From positions 1-35,666 of the forward strand of contig CAZQAE010000051.1 of the NCBI GenBank assembly GCA_964591275.1: 35,666 nt of DNA, given 5' to 3'. Of the stretch, positions 1-7,463 are shown in pieces (the first letter of the stretch is position 1; every line of letters begins with the position of its first letter). The DNA is from G963674685 sp964591275. GTDB lineage: Bacteria > Lernaellota > Lernaellaia > JACKCT01. The translations under genes and the position numbers were made by a program. The notes under the pieces are model-generated. The model was not told the origin of the DNA, made no database searches, and saw only the letters and a program-made list of their open reading frames with translations.

Positions 1-1405
1 CCACCTGAAAAGAATCGTGCGTGAAAATGTAAATCACAGGCAGTTGCATCAACGCCGAAAGCCTGATCGAGGCGCGCATGTAGTCGGAGAAAACCAGGAA
101 GGTCGCCACGTAGGGTTTCCAGCCTCCGAAGGCCGCCATGCCGTTGGCTATCGCGGCCATAGCGTGCTCGCGGACGCCGAAGTGGAAATTGCGGCCTGTG
201 AACTGGCCGGGCGTAATATATTCGGCGCCTTTGATTTCGGATTTGTTTGATGGCGCCAGATCTGCGGAGCCGCCGATGAGATAAGGACATAACTGGGCGG
301 CTACCTGCAGAATCTCGCCACTGTGGCCACGCGTGGCGCCGGCTTTATCAGAAGCACTTTTGAGCAGTTCCTCGAATACGCCTTCGGGCAGAAGGCGTTT
401 GACAAACATATTGTATTCATCCGCTTTCTTTTCATCACACTTTTTCCAGGCGTCCAGTTTCTCATCCCAGGCCTTGCGAGCCGCTTTCTTTTCCCTGGAC
501 AAACCGGCGCACCAAGCCGCCGTTTCCTCAGGAATGAAAAACTCTTTTTCGGGCCATCCCAGTTTTTCTTTCAATCCCTTGATATCCTCTGCGCCCAAAG
601 GAGCGCCGTGGGAATCGGCGCTGTCTTGTTTGCCTGGCGAAGCGAAAGCGATATGTGTGTTGCAGATGATAAGCGCCGGGCGACCGGCGCCTTTGGCTTG
701 GGTAATAGCGTCGCTCACGGCCTGCGCGTCATGACCGTCAACGGCGGACACGAACCAGCCCATCGCTTCGAATCTTGCACCGACGTCTTCGGTGAAACTC
801 AGATCCGTCGATCCCTCGATGCTGATTTCGTTTTTATCGTAAAGAACGACGAGGTTATCGAGGCTCAGGTGACCGGCGAAGCTGGCGGCTTCACAGGATA
901 GGCCCTCCATCATGCAGCCGTCGCCGGCGAGGGCATATATTGTCATGTCGAAGGGATCGAACTCGGAGGATGCGAATTTCGCCGATCCCATTTTGGCTCC
1001 GATGGCCATCCCGACGGCGTTGGCGACCCCCTGCCCCAGAGGTCCCGTGGTCACCTCGACTCCCGGCGTGTTGCCGCGCTCGGGATGTCCCGGCGTTTTG
1101 CTGGTGAGTTGGCGGAAGTTCTTGATATCGTCCAAACTCAGGTCGAAGCCAAATAGATGCAGCAGTGAGTACAGCAACATTGAGCCATGCCCGGCAGATA
1201 GAACAAAGCGATCCCTTCCCATCCATTCCGGGTCGCCTGAGTCGAAGGACAAATGCGCCGACCACAGCGCCGCGGCCAAATCCGCTGTGCCCATGGGCAT
1301 GCCCGGGTGGCCGGAATTGGCTTTTCCCACGGCTTCCGCAGCGAGAACGCGTATCGTATTGGCCAGTTTTTTGGTTTCCGCGATATCGAGTTGAATTGAT
1401 TTCAT
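1..1405 (-). CDS. tkt: Transketolase, C-terminally cut by the window edge
   Basis: Transketolase moves two-carbon ketol units between sugar phosphates in the cytoplasmic non-oxidative pentose phosphate pathway, using thiamine diphosphate (ThDP) and a divalent metal. About 468 codons are visible and the frame stays open to the left edge. Family motifs are easy to read: HPGMPMG at residues 33-39, the block GHPERGNTPGVEVTTGPLGQ near 106-125, and the ThDP/metal motif GDGCMMEG at 161-168. The visible part ends in FTHDS, which in this family precedes the segment holding the C-terminal catalytic region, so roughly the last third is missing. The ATG at 1405 is preceded by a GAGGGTGGGG purine stretch and gives a normal N-terminus. 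The gene is divergent from the sugar transferase at 1669. Identification is firm; a split N-terminal-half transketolase subunit is excluded because the protein continues well past the ThDP domain. Confidence 0.95.
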   Translation of the reverse strand, partial: MKSIQLDIAETKKLANTIRVLAAEAVGKANSGHPGMPMGTADLAAALWSAHLSFDSGDPEWMGRDRFVLSAGHGSMLLYSLLHLFGFDLSLDDIKNFRQLTSKTPGHPERGNTPGVEVTTGPLGQGVANAVGMAIGAKMGSAKFASSEFDPFDMTIYALAGDGCMMEGLSCEAASFAGHLSLDNLVVLYDKNEISIEGSTDLSFTEDVGARFEAMGWFVSAVDGHDAQAVSDAITQAKGAGRPALIICNTHIAFASPGKQDSADSHGAPLGAEDIKGLKEKLGWPEKEFFIPEETAAWCAGLSREKKAARKAWDEKLDAWKKCDEKKADEYNMFVKRLLPEGVFEELLKSASDKAGATRGHSGEILQVAAQLCPYLIGGSADLAPSNKSEIKGAEYITPGQFTGRNFHFGVREHAMAAIANGMAAFGGWKPYVATFLVFSDYMRASIRLSALMQLPVIYIFTHDSFQV

Positions 1406-1592
1406 AGCCCCACCCTCTGGAGATTGCATGCGAATAGCTTTTACCATCTTAGCAATAATCGCCTCAATGATAAATGACTTGGATCGTTTTCTGTCAAAAG
1501 AAACCATTTTAAAATGGATTGATAAGAGATTAAAAATGCCTTTTAAACTTCCTTTCACCCTAATTTCTATCTGCTGTGGGAATCAAGGAAAA

Positions 1593-1621
1593 TTGACTCT
1601 GCGCGTCAATACGCCCATAAT
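1593..1621 (+). promoter_or_regulatory. Sigma-70-like promoter for the polysaccharide block
   Basis: TTGACT at 1593-1598 and CATAAT at 1616-1621 are separated by 17 bp, close to the sigma-70 consensus. The predicted transcription start, near 1628, lies downstream of the GTG at 1624 and upstream of the TTG at 1669, so it helps choose the start of the next gene. The -35 box is part of a small inverted repeat, TTGAC-N7-GTCAA at 1593-1609, which could be an operator. The surrounding 1406-1668 region is AT-rich and holds no convincing gene. Confidence 0.6.
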
Positions 1622-1668
1622 TAGTGAGCCGTGTTCGATCTTATCGCATTTTCATTTTAGGAAATCTC

Positions 1669-3042
1669 TTGGCCGTCAGTCGAAGTCGAAGTTTTATTTT
1701 TACTCTCTTTCAGGATCTGGTCCTGATCGTCGGCATCCTGTCGGCGTGCGCCTTGCGTTACGCCATTGAGCCCTTCGACCTGTTTACCCAGCAAAAGGCG
1801 ATTGCGATCCTTGTCGTTTTCCTTTTTTACAAGGCGACTTTCTACTATTTTAATCTTTACGAAACAACCTTGCATCTTTCGCTCCGCGAGTTCGTCAGCC
1901 AACTGCTTTTGGCCAATATTGTCACGCTGGTTCTGCTGACGGGGCTGTATTACATCACAACGTCACTGGTCATCGGTCGTGGGATTCTGTCTCTGTGCGT
2001 GTTTTTCATCATGCTGTTTACAACAGTTCATCGCCTGATCTGGAGCAGTTTCAGCCACGACATCGCCTTTACGAAAAACCTCATCATCCTGGGCGCCGAC
2101 AAATCGGCGTCTATCGTATTGTCGGAAATCATGAAATACCGACACTCCGGCTACCGCATTCTCGGTCTGGTTGACATCAATTCCCTGCGGGTCGGCGAAG
2201 AGGTTATCGGCACAAAAATCATTGGGACATCCGAGGACCTTCTTCGCATTCACTCCGAAAATCATGTGGACGAAATCGTCGTCGCTCTGGAAGAGGCCCG
2301 AGGCAATCTGCCCCTGAAAATTCTCATGGAACTGAAGATTCGCGGCGTGCAGGTCATCGACAGCACGCAATTCCACGAACAATTCACCGGCAAAATCGTT
2401 CTGGAAGGACTGCGTGCAAGCTGGTTTATTTACTCGGAAGGTTTCGCCATTAGCCGTCTGAGTCTGATCGTCAAGAGAATTTTCGACCTGACGACCGCTT
2501 TCATGCTGATTATTCTAACGCTTCCTTTGACGATCCTCGTCGGGATCCTCATAAAACTTACCAGCAACGGTCCGCTTCTTTATCGCCAGGAGCGTGTGGG
2601 CCTTCGCGGGCAATCGTTTATGCTGATCAAGTTCCGCTCCATGCTCGTAAATGCTGAGAAGCACGGTCCGGTGTGGGCGCAAGCCAACGATCCACGCGTC
2701 ACGCGCATCGGTCGCATCATCCGCCAATTTAGGATTGACGAACTCCCCCAGGCCTGGAACGTCATCAAGGGTGAAATGAGCTTCGTGGGACCGCGGCCCG
2801 AAAGGCCGTTCTTCGTCCAGCAGCTATCCAAGCAGCTGGCCTTCTACACGTAGCGCCACGTCGTCAAACCGGGCATCACAGGATGGGCTCAGGTTCGATA
2901 CCCTTATGGTTCCAGCGAACAGGACTCAAAAGAAAAGCTTCAATTGGATCTTTATTACATCAAGAATATCTCGATTGCCTTCGACGTGAAAATCCTGCTG
3001 GAAACCATCAGCGTCGTTCTCGGCAAGATGAAGGTTCATTGA
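1669..3042 (+). pseudogene. Exosortase-type polyprenyl glycosylphosphotransferase with an in-frame TAG
   Basis: This integral membrane enzyme family transfers a sugar phosphate from a UDP-sugar to undecaprenyl phosphate, the first step in building an exported polysaccharide. The N-terminal half has several hydrophobic helices and a CoA-binding-like central domain. The C-terminal catalytic domain shows KRIFDLTTAF, ERVGLRGQSF, KFRSM, IDELPQAWNV and VGPRPERPFF. The combination GPVWAQANDPR with KPGITGWAQVRYPYGSS resembles the exosortase-associated EpsB_2 subgroup (TIGR03013). The frame is interrupted by TAG at 2851-2853, directly before the conserved RHVVKPGITGWAQV, and continues in the same frame for 63 codons to TGA at 3040-3042. 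The full length of about 457 residues is normal. Start: TTG at 1669 follows AGGAAA and lies downstream of the promoter; the upstream GTG at 1624 would precede the transcription start. The cause may be a true nonsense mutation or a sequence error; TAG reassignment is unlikely because neighbouring genes end in TAG. Confidence 0.8.
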
Positions 3043-3087
3043 CCATTGGCTCTTGCCTGGCGACGGATCATCCCTTAAAGATTAGCC

Positions 3088-4293
3088 ATGAAGTCAGGCG
3101 ACCAAAATCCTCGCGGAAAAACCTTGAGTATTGCTGATAACATCTGGCGCCTTTTCACGAGGCAGGCGCGAAAGATGCGGCCGGGCGTCGTCATTCTCAT
3201 AGCCGTCCTTCTGCTAATCCTTTTTGATATTAGATTTCGCAAGCTGGAATCTCATCCTTATCTGGCCCTGCGCAACGAGCACCGCTCCCAGGTTGTCCTG
3301 CCTTATTACTTGCGTTGCATGCACAGGGTAAATCCGACGGTCGTTTTCCTGGGCGCATCGGTCCTGCAGGGCGTTACGAACACCTGGCCTCATGAAACAG
3401 CCTCGGCGCTGATCGAGCAAACGCTTGATAAGCGCGGCAAAAAATTTTATTGCCTGAACACCGCGACCATGGGCAACAATATGGGCGATCAGCTCGCCAT
3501 CACGCGGGCTTCCTTATGGAACGGCGCCGACGCCGTTGTGCTGTCGATTCACTACAAGCTTTTTTCTGATCATCCCATTGTGGGCAATCCATTGCGTTTC
3601 AGGGACAGCGCATTTTACTTGCGCAACGAAAGACCGTTGCGGTCTCTTTTGCATGGGGCATTCAAAATGAGGCGCAGCGAATGGCGCAACGTCCTTATTC
3701 GCGGGCACCTGAAAAATTTCTGGCGGCTATATCGATATAGCGCTTTGATAACGCTGAAAAGCACCGGATCTGCGGATAATATCGCGCAGCAGTTTGAGGA
3801 TTGGTACGAATCAAAACTCGGCGTGGTGTTCGAGTCCGGGCAAACAGGCAGAAATGTTTTACGCCACCTCAATCCCGACGACCGGGACGGGGAATATTTC
3901 TGGAAGAACATGCTCGATTTCGCCCATGACAGCGAACGCGAAGTTTATGGACAGGTTCACGCAGGCGACGACAACATCCACCTGCAACTGCTGGAACAAT
4001 GGGCGGAAATGGTCAGAGAATCAGGTCGGTCGGCATTGGTCTATTTCACACCCTTCAATCGGGAATTGATTGATCAGAAGAAATATTTCGCCTGGGATGA
4101 TCACCGGGCTTTTCGCGTGCGCGTCCGGCGGATGATGAGTGAGCGAGGGATAACGGTTTTGGATCTGACTGACGCCATTCCCAGCGCGAAATTCACCGAC
4201 GCGGATCACCTGACCCGATCCGGGCACCGGCTTCTGGCGGATGCGCTGCTGCCGTACGTGGTTGACATGGTCGATGAGACCGAGGGTTTATGA
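3088..4293 (+). CDS. Membrane-anchored SGNH/GDSL-type hydrolase, likely glycan O-acetylation partner
   Basis: The 401-residue protein has a cytoplasmic N-terminal stretch, one membrane helix at about residues 33-47, and an extracytoplasmic domain. The domain opens with VVFLGASVLQG, where Ser91 is the likely SGNH nucleophile. It ends with DADHLTRSGH, where Asp371 and His374 complete a catalytic triad of the usual DxxH form. Proteins of this plan (AlgX, AlgJ and DltD relatives) work with an MBOAT protein to move acyl groups onto exported polymers. The stop codon overlaps the start of the MBOAT gene by four bases (ATGA), which supports translational coupling and joint function. The ATG at 3088 has only a weak ribosome-binding site; ATG at 3175 would shorten the N-terminal tail but keep the helix. 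Acceptor and donor cannot be told from sequence. Confidence 0.75.
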   Translation: MKSGDQNPRGKTLSIADNIWRLFTRQARKMRPGVVILIAVLLLILFDIRFRKLESHPYLALRNEHRSQVVLPYYLRCMHRVNPTVVFLGASVLQGVTNTWPHETASALIEQTLDKRGKKFYCLNTATMGNNMGDQLAITRASLWNGADAVVLSIHYKLFSDHPIVGNPLRFRDSAFYLRNERPLRSLLHGAFKMRRSEWRNVLIRGHLKNFWRLYRYSALITLKSTGSADNIAQQFEDWYESKLGVVFESGQTGRNVLRHLNPDDRDGEYFWKNMLDFAHDSEREVYGQVHAGDDNIHLQLLEQWAEMVRESGRSALVYFTPFNRELIDQKKYFAWDDHRAFRVRVRRMMSERGITVLDLTDAIPSAKFTDADHLTRSGHRLLADALLPYVVDMVDETEGL

Positions 4294-5540
4294 TTCTTTT
4301 TTCACAGACGACCATTATCTACATAATCGCCGCCTGGCTCGCCTGGCGCTTCGTCTTTCGGAAGCGATTTCGCGCACCCTTCATGCTTCTGGTTTCGATT
4401 CTCTTCATCCTTCTTCAGGGTGCGCCGACCCTCCTCATGCACGGCGCCTTTCTTCTGTGCAGCCTGTTGACGATTCTTGCCGGATACAACGCGGGCAGAA
4501 ACCTGGCTGGCAAAACACCGGATCAAACAAAAGTCCAATTTATCATTTACATCATTTTCGCGGCTTTCCCGCTGATTCTTTTCAAGTTGATAGGTGTGTT
4601 CTTAACGCCGGCCGCCCTGGAGTATATCGGCTCGCGCAATCCCGAATTTGATCTGCGCTTCGTTGCGCCGCTGGGATTGTCTTATCTCACCTTCCGGGTG
4701 ATCGCCTATATGATCGAGATCAGAAAAGGAAGGCTTGAGCCCGCCCGCCTCGGTGAATACATACTCTATGTCACATTCTGGCCGACCCTCCTGTCGGGAC
4801 CCATTGAAAGACCCGAACCGTTTTTGCGGCAACTGCGCGATAAGCCCGAATATACATCGGAAGATCTGGCGGTCGGATTTTCGCGGATTGTGACGGGACT
4901 TTTTAAAACGCTCGTTCTCGGCGTCTTTTTTCTAAAACTGGCCGCACCGATTTTTTCGATGGAAAAGCAATTCGGCCCGGGTCTCTTCTTCAAAATTTCC
5001 GTCCCCGGTCTCTGGCTGTCGGCCATCGCCTACTACTTCCATCTCTACCTGAACTTCAGCGGGTACAGCGACATCGCCATCGGCCTGTCTCGCATATTCG
5101 GCTACAAAATCCGTGAAAACTTTCAGTGGCCCTTTCTGGCGACGAACATCGCCGATTTCTGGCGCCGTTGGCATATGTCCCTGACCGGATGGATTACGGA
5201 CTACGTGTACTACGGCCTCGGCGGAAATCGTCGTGGACTCAAAATCGCCGCCCGCAATACATTGGCCGCCATGATCCTCGTGGGTGTGTGGCACGGGCTT
5301 GCCCTGCACTTCATTGCTTGGGGTCTTTACCACGCCATCTGTTTAATCATCTATCGGTGGTGGCGAAAGTCAGGGCGCGGCAAGCTGAATATTCCTGATA
5401 ACGCCATGACAAAATTCGCATCCTGGGCTTTGACCTTTGTGGTCGTCACCATCGGGTGGATGCTCTTTGCTCTGCCGACTTTCACGGCGCTCCCGGTCAT
5501 TTTAAAAATGACCTTCGGAGCGCTCATGGCTATCTTTTAA
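4290..5540 (+). CDS. MBOAT family O-acyltransferase (AlgI-like)
   Basis: This 416-residue multi-pass membrane protein belongs to the membrane-bound O-acyltransferase family, which passes acyl groups, usually acetyl, across the membrane to extracytoplasmic partners that modify polysaccharides or teichoic acids. Two family signatures are visible: ADFWRRWHMSLTGWITDY, with the conserved His at about 295, and GVWHGLALHF, with the second conserved His at about 335. LNFSGYSDIAIGLSRIFGY is also typical. It overlaps the upstream SGNH gene by four bases, so the two form a likely acetylation module for the glycan started by the adjacent sugar transferase. AlgI and PatA proteins are commonly longer (about 470-520 residues), so this one is short at the C-terminus, closer to DltB length. 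I see no continuation in another frame. Confidence 0.88.
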   Translation: MILFSQTTIIYIIAAWLAWRFVFRKRFRAPFMLLVSILFILLQGAPTLLMHGAFLLCSLLTILAGYNAGRNLAGKTPDQTKVQFIIYIIFAAFPLILFKLIGVFLTPAALEYIGSRNPEFDLRFVAPLGLSYLTFRVIAYMIEIRKGRLEPARLGEYILYVTFWPTLLSGPIERPEPFLRQLRDKPEYTSEDLAVGFSRIVTGLFKTLVLGVFFLKLAAPIFSMEKQFGPGLFFKISVPGLWLSAIAYYFHLYLNFSGYSDIAIGLSRIFGYKIRENFQWPFLATNIADFWRRWHMSLTGWITDYVYYGLGGNRRGLKIAARNTLAAMILVGVWHGLALHFIAWGLYHAICLIIYRWWRKSGRGKLNIPDNAMTKFASWALTFVVVTIGWMLFALPTFTALPVILKMTFGALMAIF

Positions 5541-5736
5541 GGTGGTCATGGGCGCAAAAGCACTCGGGATTCGTTTGGAGAACTAATCAAATCATTTTCC
5601 AAGGCATTCACCACGAGACGGATAAATCCGACGCTGATCTCCATTTTCCCGACAGCATCTCTTTCCTGAAACCTCAAACCCGGTTCTTGAGCAATATGGC
5701 TTTGTCAAACGAAACCAGAAAGGATGGATATATTTC

Positions 5737-5776
5737 TTGACTAAATGTCAGAAATTTATATAATATTTCTGACATT
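5737..5776 (+). promoter_or_regulatory. Promoter and palindromic operator of the AbiE-like operon
   Basis: TTGACT (5737-5742) and TATAAT (5759-5764) are spaced by 16 bp, a near-perfect sigma-70 promoter. It is overlapped by an exact 12-bp inverted repeat: AATGTCAGAAAT at 5744-5755 and ATTTCTGACATT at 5765-5776, with a 9-bp centre. The left arm fills the spacer and the right arm covers the start site, so a bound protein would block polymerase. AbiEi antitoxins are known to repress their own operons through inverted repeats; binding here is inferred. The 5541-5736 stretch before it shows no gene. Confidence 0.75.
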
Positions 5777-5791
5777 AATGGAGAAAGCGCC

Positions 5792-6397
5792 ATGAATACG
5801 ACGAAAAAAATCAGGGAGAAAATCGAGAATTTGCCTAAGGGTCAGCCGGTCACAACGCGGGAGTTTTTGCAGTTTGGTCCAAGGGCCTCAGTGGATCAGG
5901 CTCTTTCTCGCTTTGTTAAAGCCGGAGTGCTTTCGCGTCCGGTCCGAGGAGTATACCTTCGCCCCAAGATCAATCCCTACGTCGGCGAAGTGCCTCCTGA
6001 GCCCATCAAGGTGGCCAAAGCTATTGCAAAAAATGAAGGAGCCGTCGTGCAGGTTCACGGCGCTGAGGCGCTTAGGCAAATGGGATTGAGCACGCAAGCG
6101 CCCGTGAAGCCGATTTTTTACACAAGCGGAAACAGTCGCAAATTTTCCATCGGGAACCTGGAAGTCATTATGAAAAAGGTCAGCCAAAGAAAGCTGGCGC
6201 TGGCAGGACAAAGGGCCGGGGTTGCGCTGACGGCGCTGTGGAGCCTGGGGAAAGAACGTGTCACCGTTGCAACAATCGAAAAAATACGAGACAGGCTTTC
6301 GCCTAGGGAATTTGAATCATTACGCTCGACAACGTCGATGCCGGGTTGGATGAACGAAAAATTTCTCATTTATGAAAAAGGGCTTAATAATGGATGA
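5792..6397 (+). CDS. Type IV antitoxin, AbiEi-like (DUF6088 type)
   Basis: This 201-residue protein has the layout of AbiEi antitoxins: an N-terminal winged-helix DNA-binding domain (about residues 1-60, containing TTREFLQFG and the wing RPVRGVYLRP) followed by a C-terminal domain of the type that blocks the toxin without forming a tight complex. The VQVHGAEALRQMGLSTQAP segment is characteristic of the family. It starts at ATG 5792 behind GGAGA, and its 3' end overlaps the toxin start by eight bases, the usual antitoxin-first order. The palindromic promoter directly upstream is the expected autoregulatory site. In known systems the pair acts in abortive infection and plasmid or island stability. 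Family assignment is by pattern recognition, supported by the toxin partner. Confidence 0.85.
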   Translation: MNTTKKIREKIENLPKGQPVTTREFLQFGPRASVDQALSRFVKAGVLSRPVRGVYLRPKINPYVGEVPPEPIKVAKAIAKNEGAVVQVHGAEALRQMGLSTQAPVKPIFYTSGNSRKFSIGNLEVIMKKVSQRKLALAGQRAGVALTALWSLGKERVTVATIEKIRDRLSPREFESLRSTTSMPGWMNEKFLIYEKGLNNG

Positions 6398-7424
6398 ATT
6401 CCTTCGGCTATCCCTTGATGACCAGGCGGAAATCCTGAATACAAAAGCGGCGGAGCTTGGGCGTTCGGCGAAGATTCTTGAGAAAGACATATGGGTGTGT
6501 TGGGCTTTGGAAAAATTGTTCAGCATTCCGAACGGTCCACGAATGGTTTTTAAGGGTGGTACATCTCTTTCAAAGGTCTTCAAAGCCATTAATCGTTTTT
6601 CCGAAGACATTGACGTGACAATAGATTATCGAGATCTTTCCGTGAACGTTAATCCATTTGATGAGTCGGTTTCAAGAACCAAATGGAAACAGATTTGTCA
6701 AGAATTGCACCAACTCCTCCAAAGTAAAATCAAAGAACAAATCGCGCCGCCTATATCGAGTTCTTTCAAAGAAATCACAAAGAATATGGGGAGAATTAAG
6801 CTTGAACTCAGCGAGGACGCAAATATCGTTCTTTTCTATCCGACAATACTCGAAACCGAAAACGAGTATATCGAGGATTCGGTTAAACTGGAATTCGGCG
6901 GACGCAATTCCACTGAACCAAATATCGGTTCCGAGATAGAGCCGGATATCGCTCCATCCATACCTAAATTGCAGTTTCCAAGGGCTCATATTTCCGTTTT
7001 AAGCCCACAAAGAACATTTTGGGAAAAGGCCACCTTGATTCATTTTGAATGCAACCGAAATGATGCCGGTAAAGCCCACAGACTATCAAGACATTGGTAT
7101 GATTTGCACAAACTGAGTCAGCTTAAAATCGGCAAGGAGGCTTTAGCGGATAGAGAACTTTTGCGTGACGTCGTTTTGCATAAATCCGTCTTTTTCTATT
7201 CGAAGAAAGCAAAATACAATGATTGCGTCGAAGGAGGTTTCAAGCTTTCCCCTGACGGTCCTTTGCTGGATGCGATCGCGGGCGACTACCAACAAATGAT
7301 CGAATCCGGAATGTTTTACGAGGCCCCGCCGGCTTTCGATGACATCATCAAGTCTGCTCGGGATCTGGAAAAAACGATCAACCAATTAGGGAGCATTCAA
7401 GAGCATGAAAAACGGGGCGAATAA
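6390..7424 (+). CDS. AbiEii/AbiGii-like nucleotidyltransferase toxin
   Basis: The protein (344 residues) belongs to the AbiEii family of minimal nucleotidyltransferases, toxins of type IV toxin-antitoxin systems; characterised relatives attach nucleotides to cellular RNAs such as tRNA acceptor ends. The signature is clear: FKGGTSLSK at residues 54-62 followed by SEDIDVTID, with metal-binding Asp73 and Asp75. A later block, FWEKATLIHFE and RLSRHWYDLHKL, is also typical. I chose ATG 6390, which has AAGGG upstream and overlaps the antitoxin by eight bases; ATG 6372 would add MKKGLI. The stop codon at 7422-7424 lies in the loop of a terminator that serves the opposite-strand subtilase gene. The frame is intact and the catalytic motif is complete, so the toxin should be active. 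Confidence 0.88.
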   Translation: MDEFLRLSLDDQAEILNTKAAELGRSAKILEKDIWVCWALEKLFSIPNGPRMVFKGGTSLSKVFKAINRFSEDIDVTIDYRDLSVNVNPFDESVSRTKWKQICQELHQLLQSKIKEQIAPPISSSFKEITKNMGRIKLELSEDANIVLFYPTILETENEYIEDSVKLEFGGRNSTEPNIGSEIEPDIAPSIPKLQFPRAHISVLSPQRTFWEKATLIHFECNRNDAGKAHRLSRHWYDLHKLSQLKIGKEALADRELLRDVVLHKSVFFYSKKAKYNDCVEGGFKLSPDGPLLDAIAGDYQQMIESGMFYEAPPAFDDIIKSARDLEKTINQLGSIQEHEKRGE

Positions 7425-7436
7425 TCACTCGCCCCG
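7408..7436 (-). terminator. Intrinsic terminator of the subtilase gene
   Basis: Read on the - strand, an 8-bp perfect stem (CGGGGCGA/TCGCCCCG, 7436-7429 with 7420-7413) with an 8-base loop is followed by TTTTT (7412-7408). It lies 27 bases past the subtilase stop. The same DNA holds the last codons and stop of the convergent toxin gene. Confidence 0.85.
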
Positions 7437-7463
7437 CGTGCCGCATTTTCCCATTCTATCCAA

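Noticed and set aside
891..1265. 124-codon - strand ORF
   Set aside because: It lies inside the transketolase gene in another frame, is rich in Arg, and has none of the family signal of the real frame.
1669..3042. Amber codon reassignment or pyrrolysine as explanation for the TAG at 2851
   Set aside because: Several intact genes in the window end in TAG, and the position lies before a conserved RH where Glu or Leu is usual, so point mutation or sequence error is simpler.
5456..5740. 94-codon + strand ORF after the MBOAT gene
   Set aside because: It starts inside the MBOAT gene in another frame, has no ribosome-binding site and no recognisable domain.
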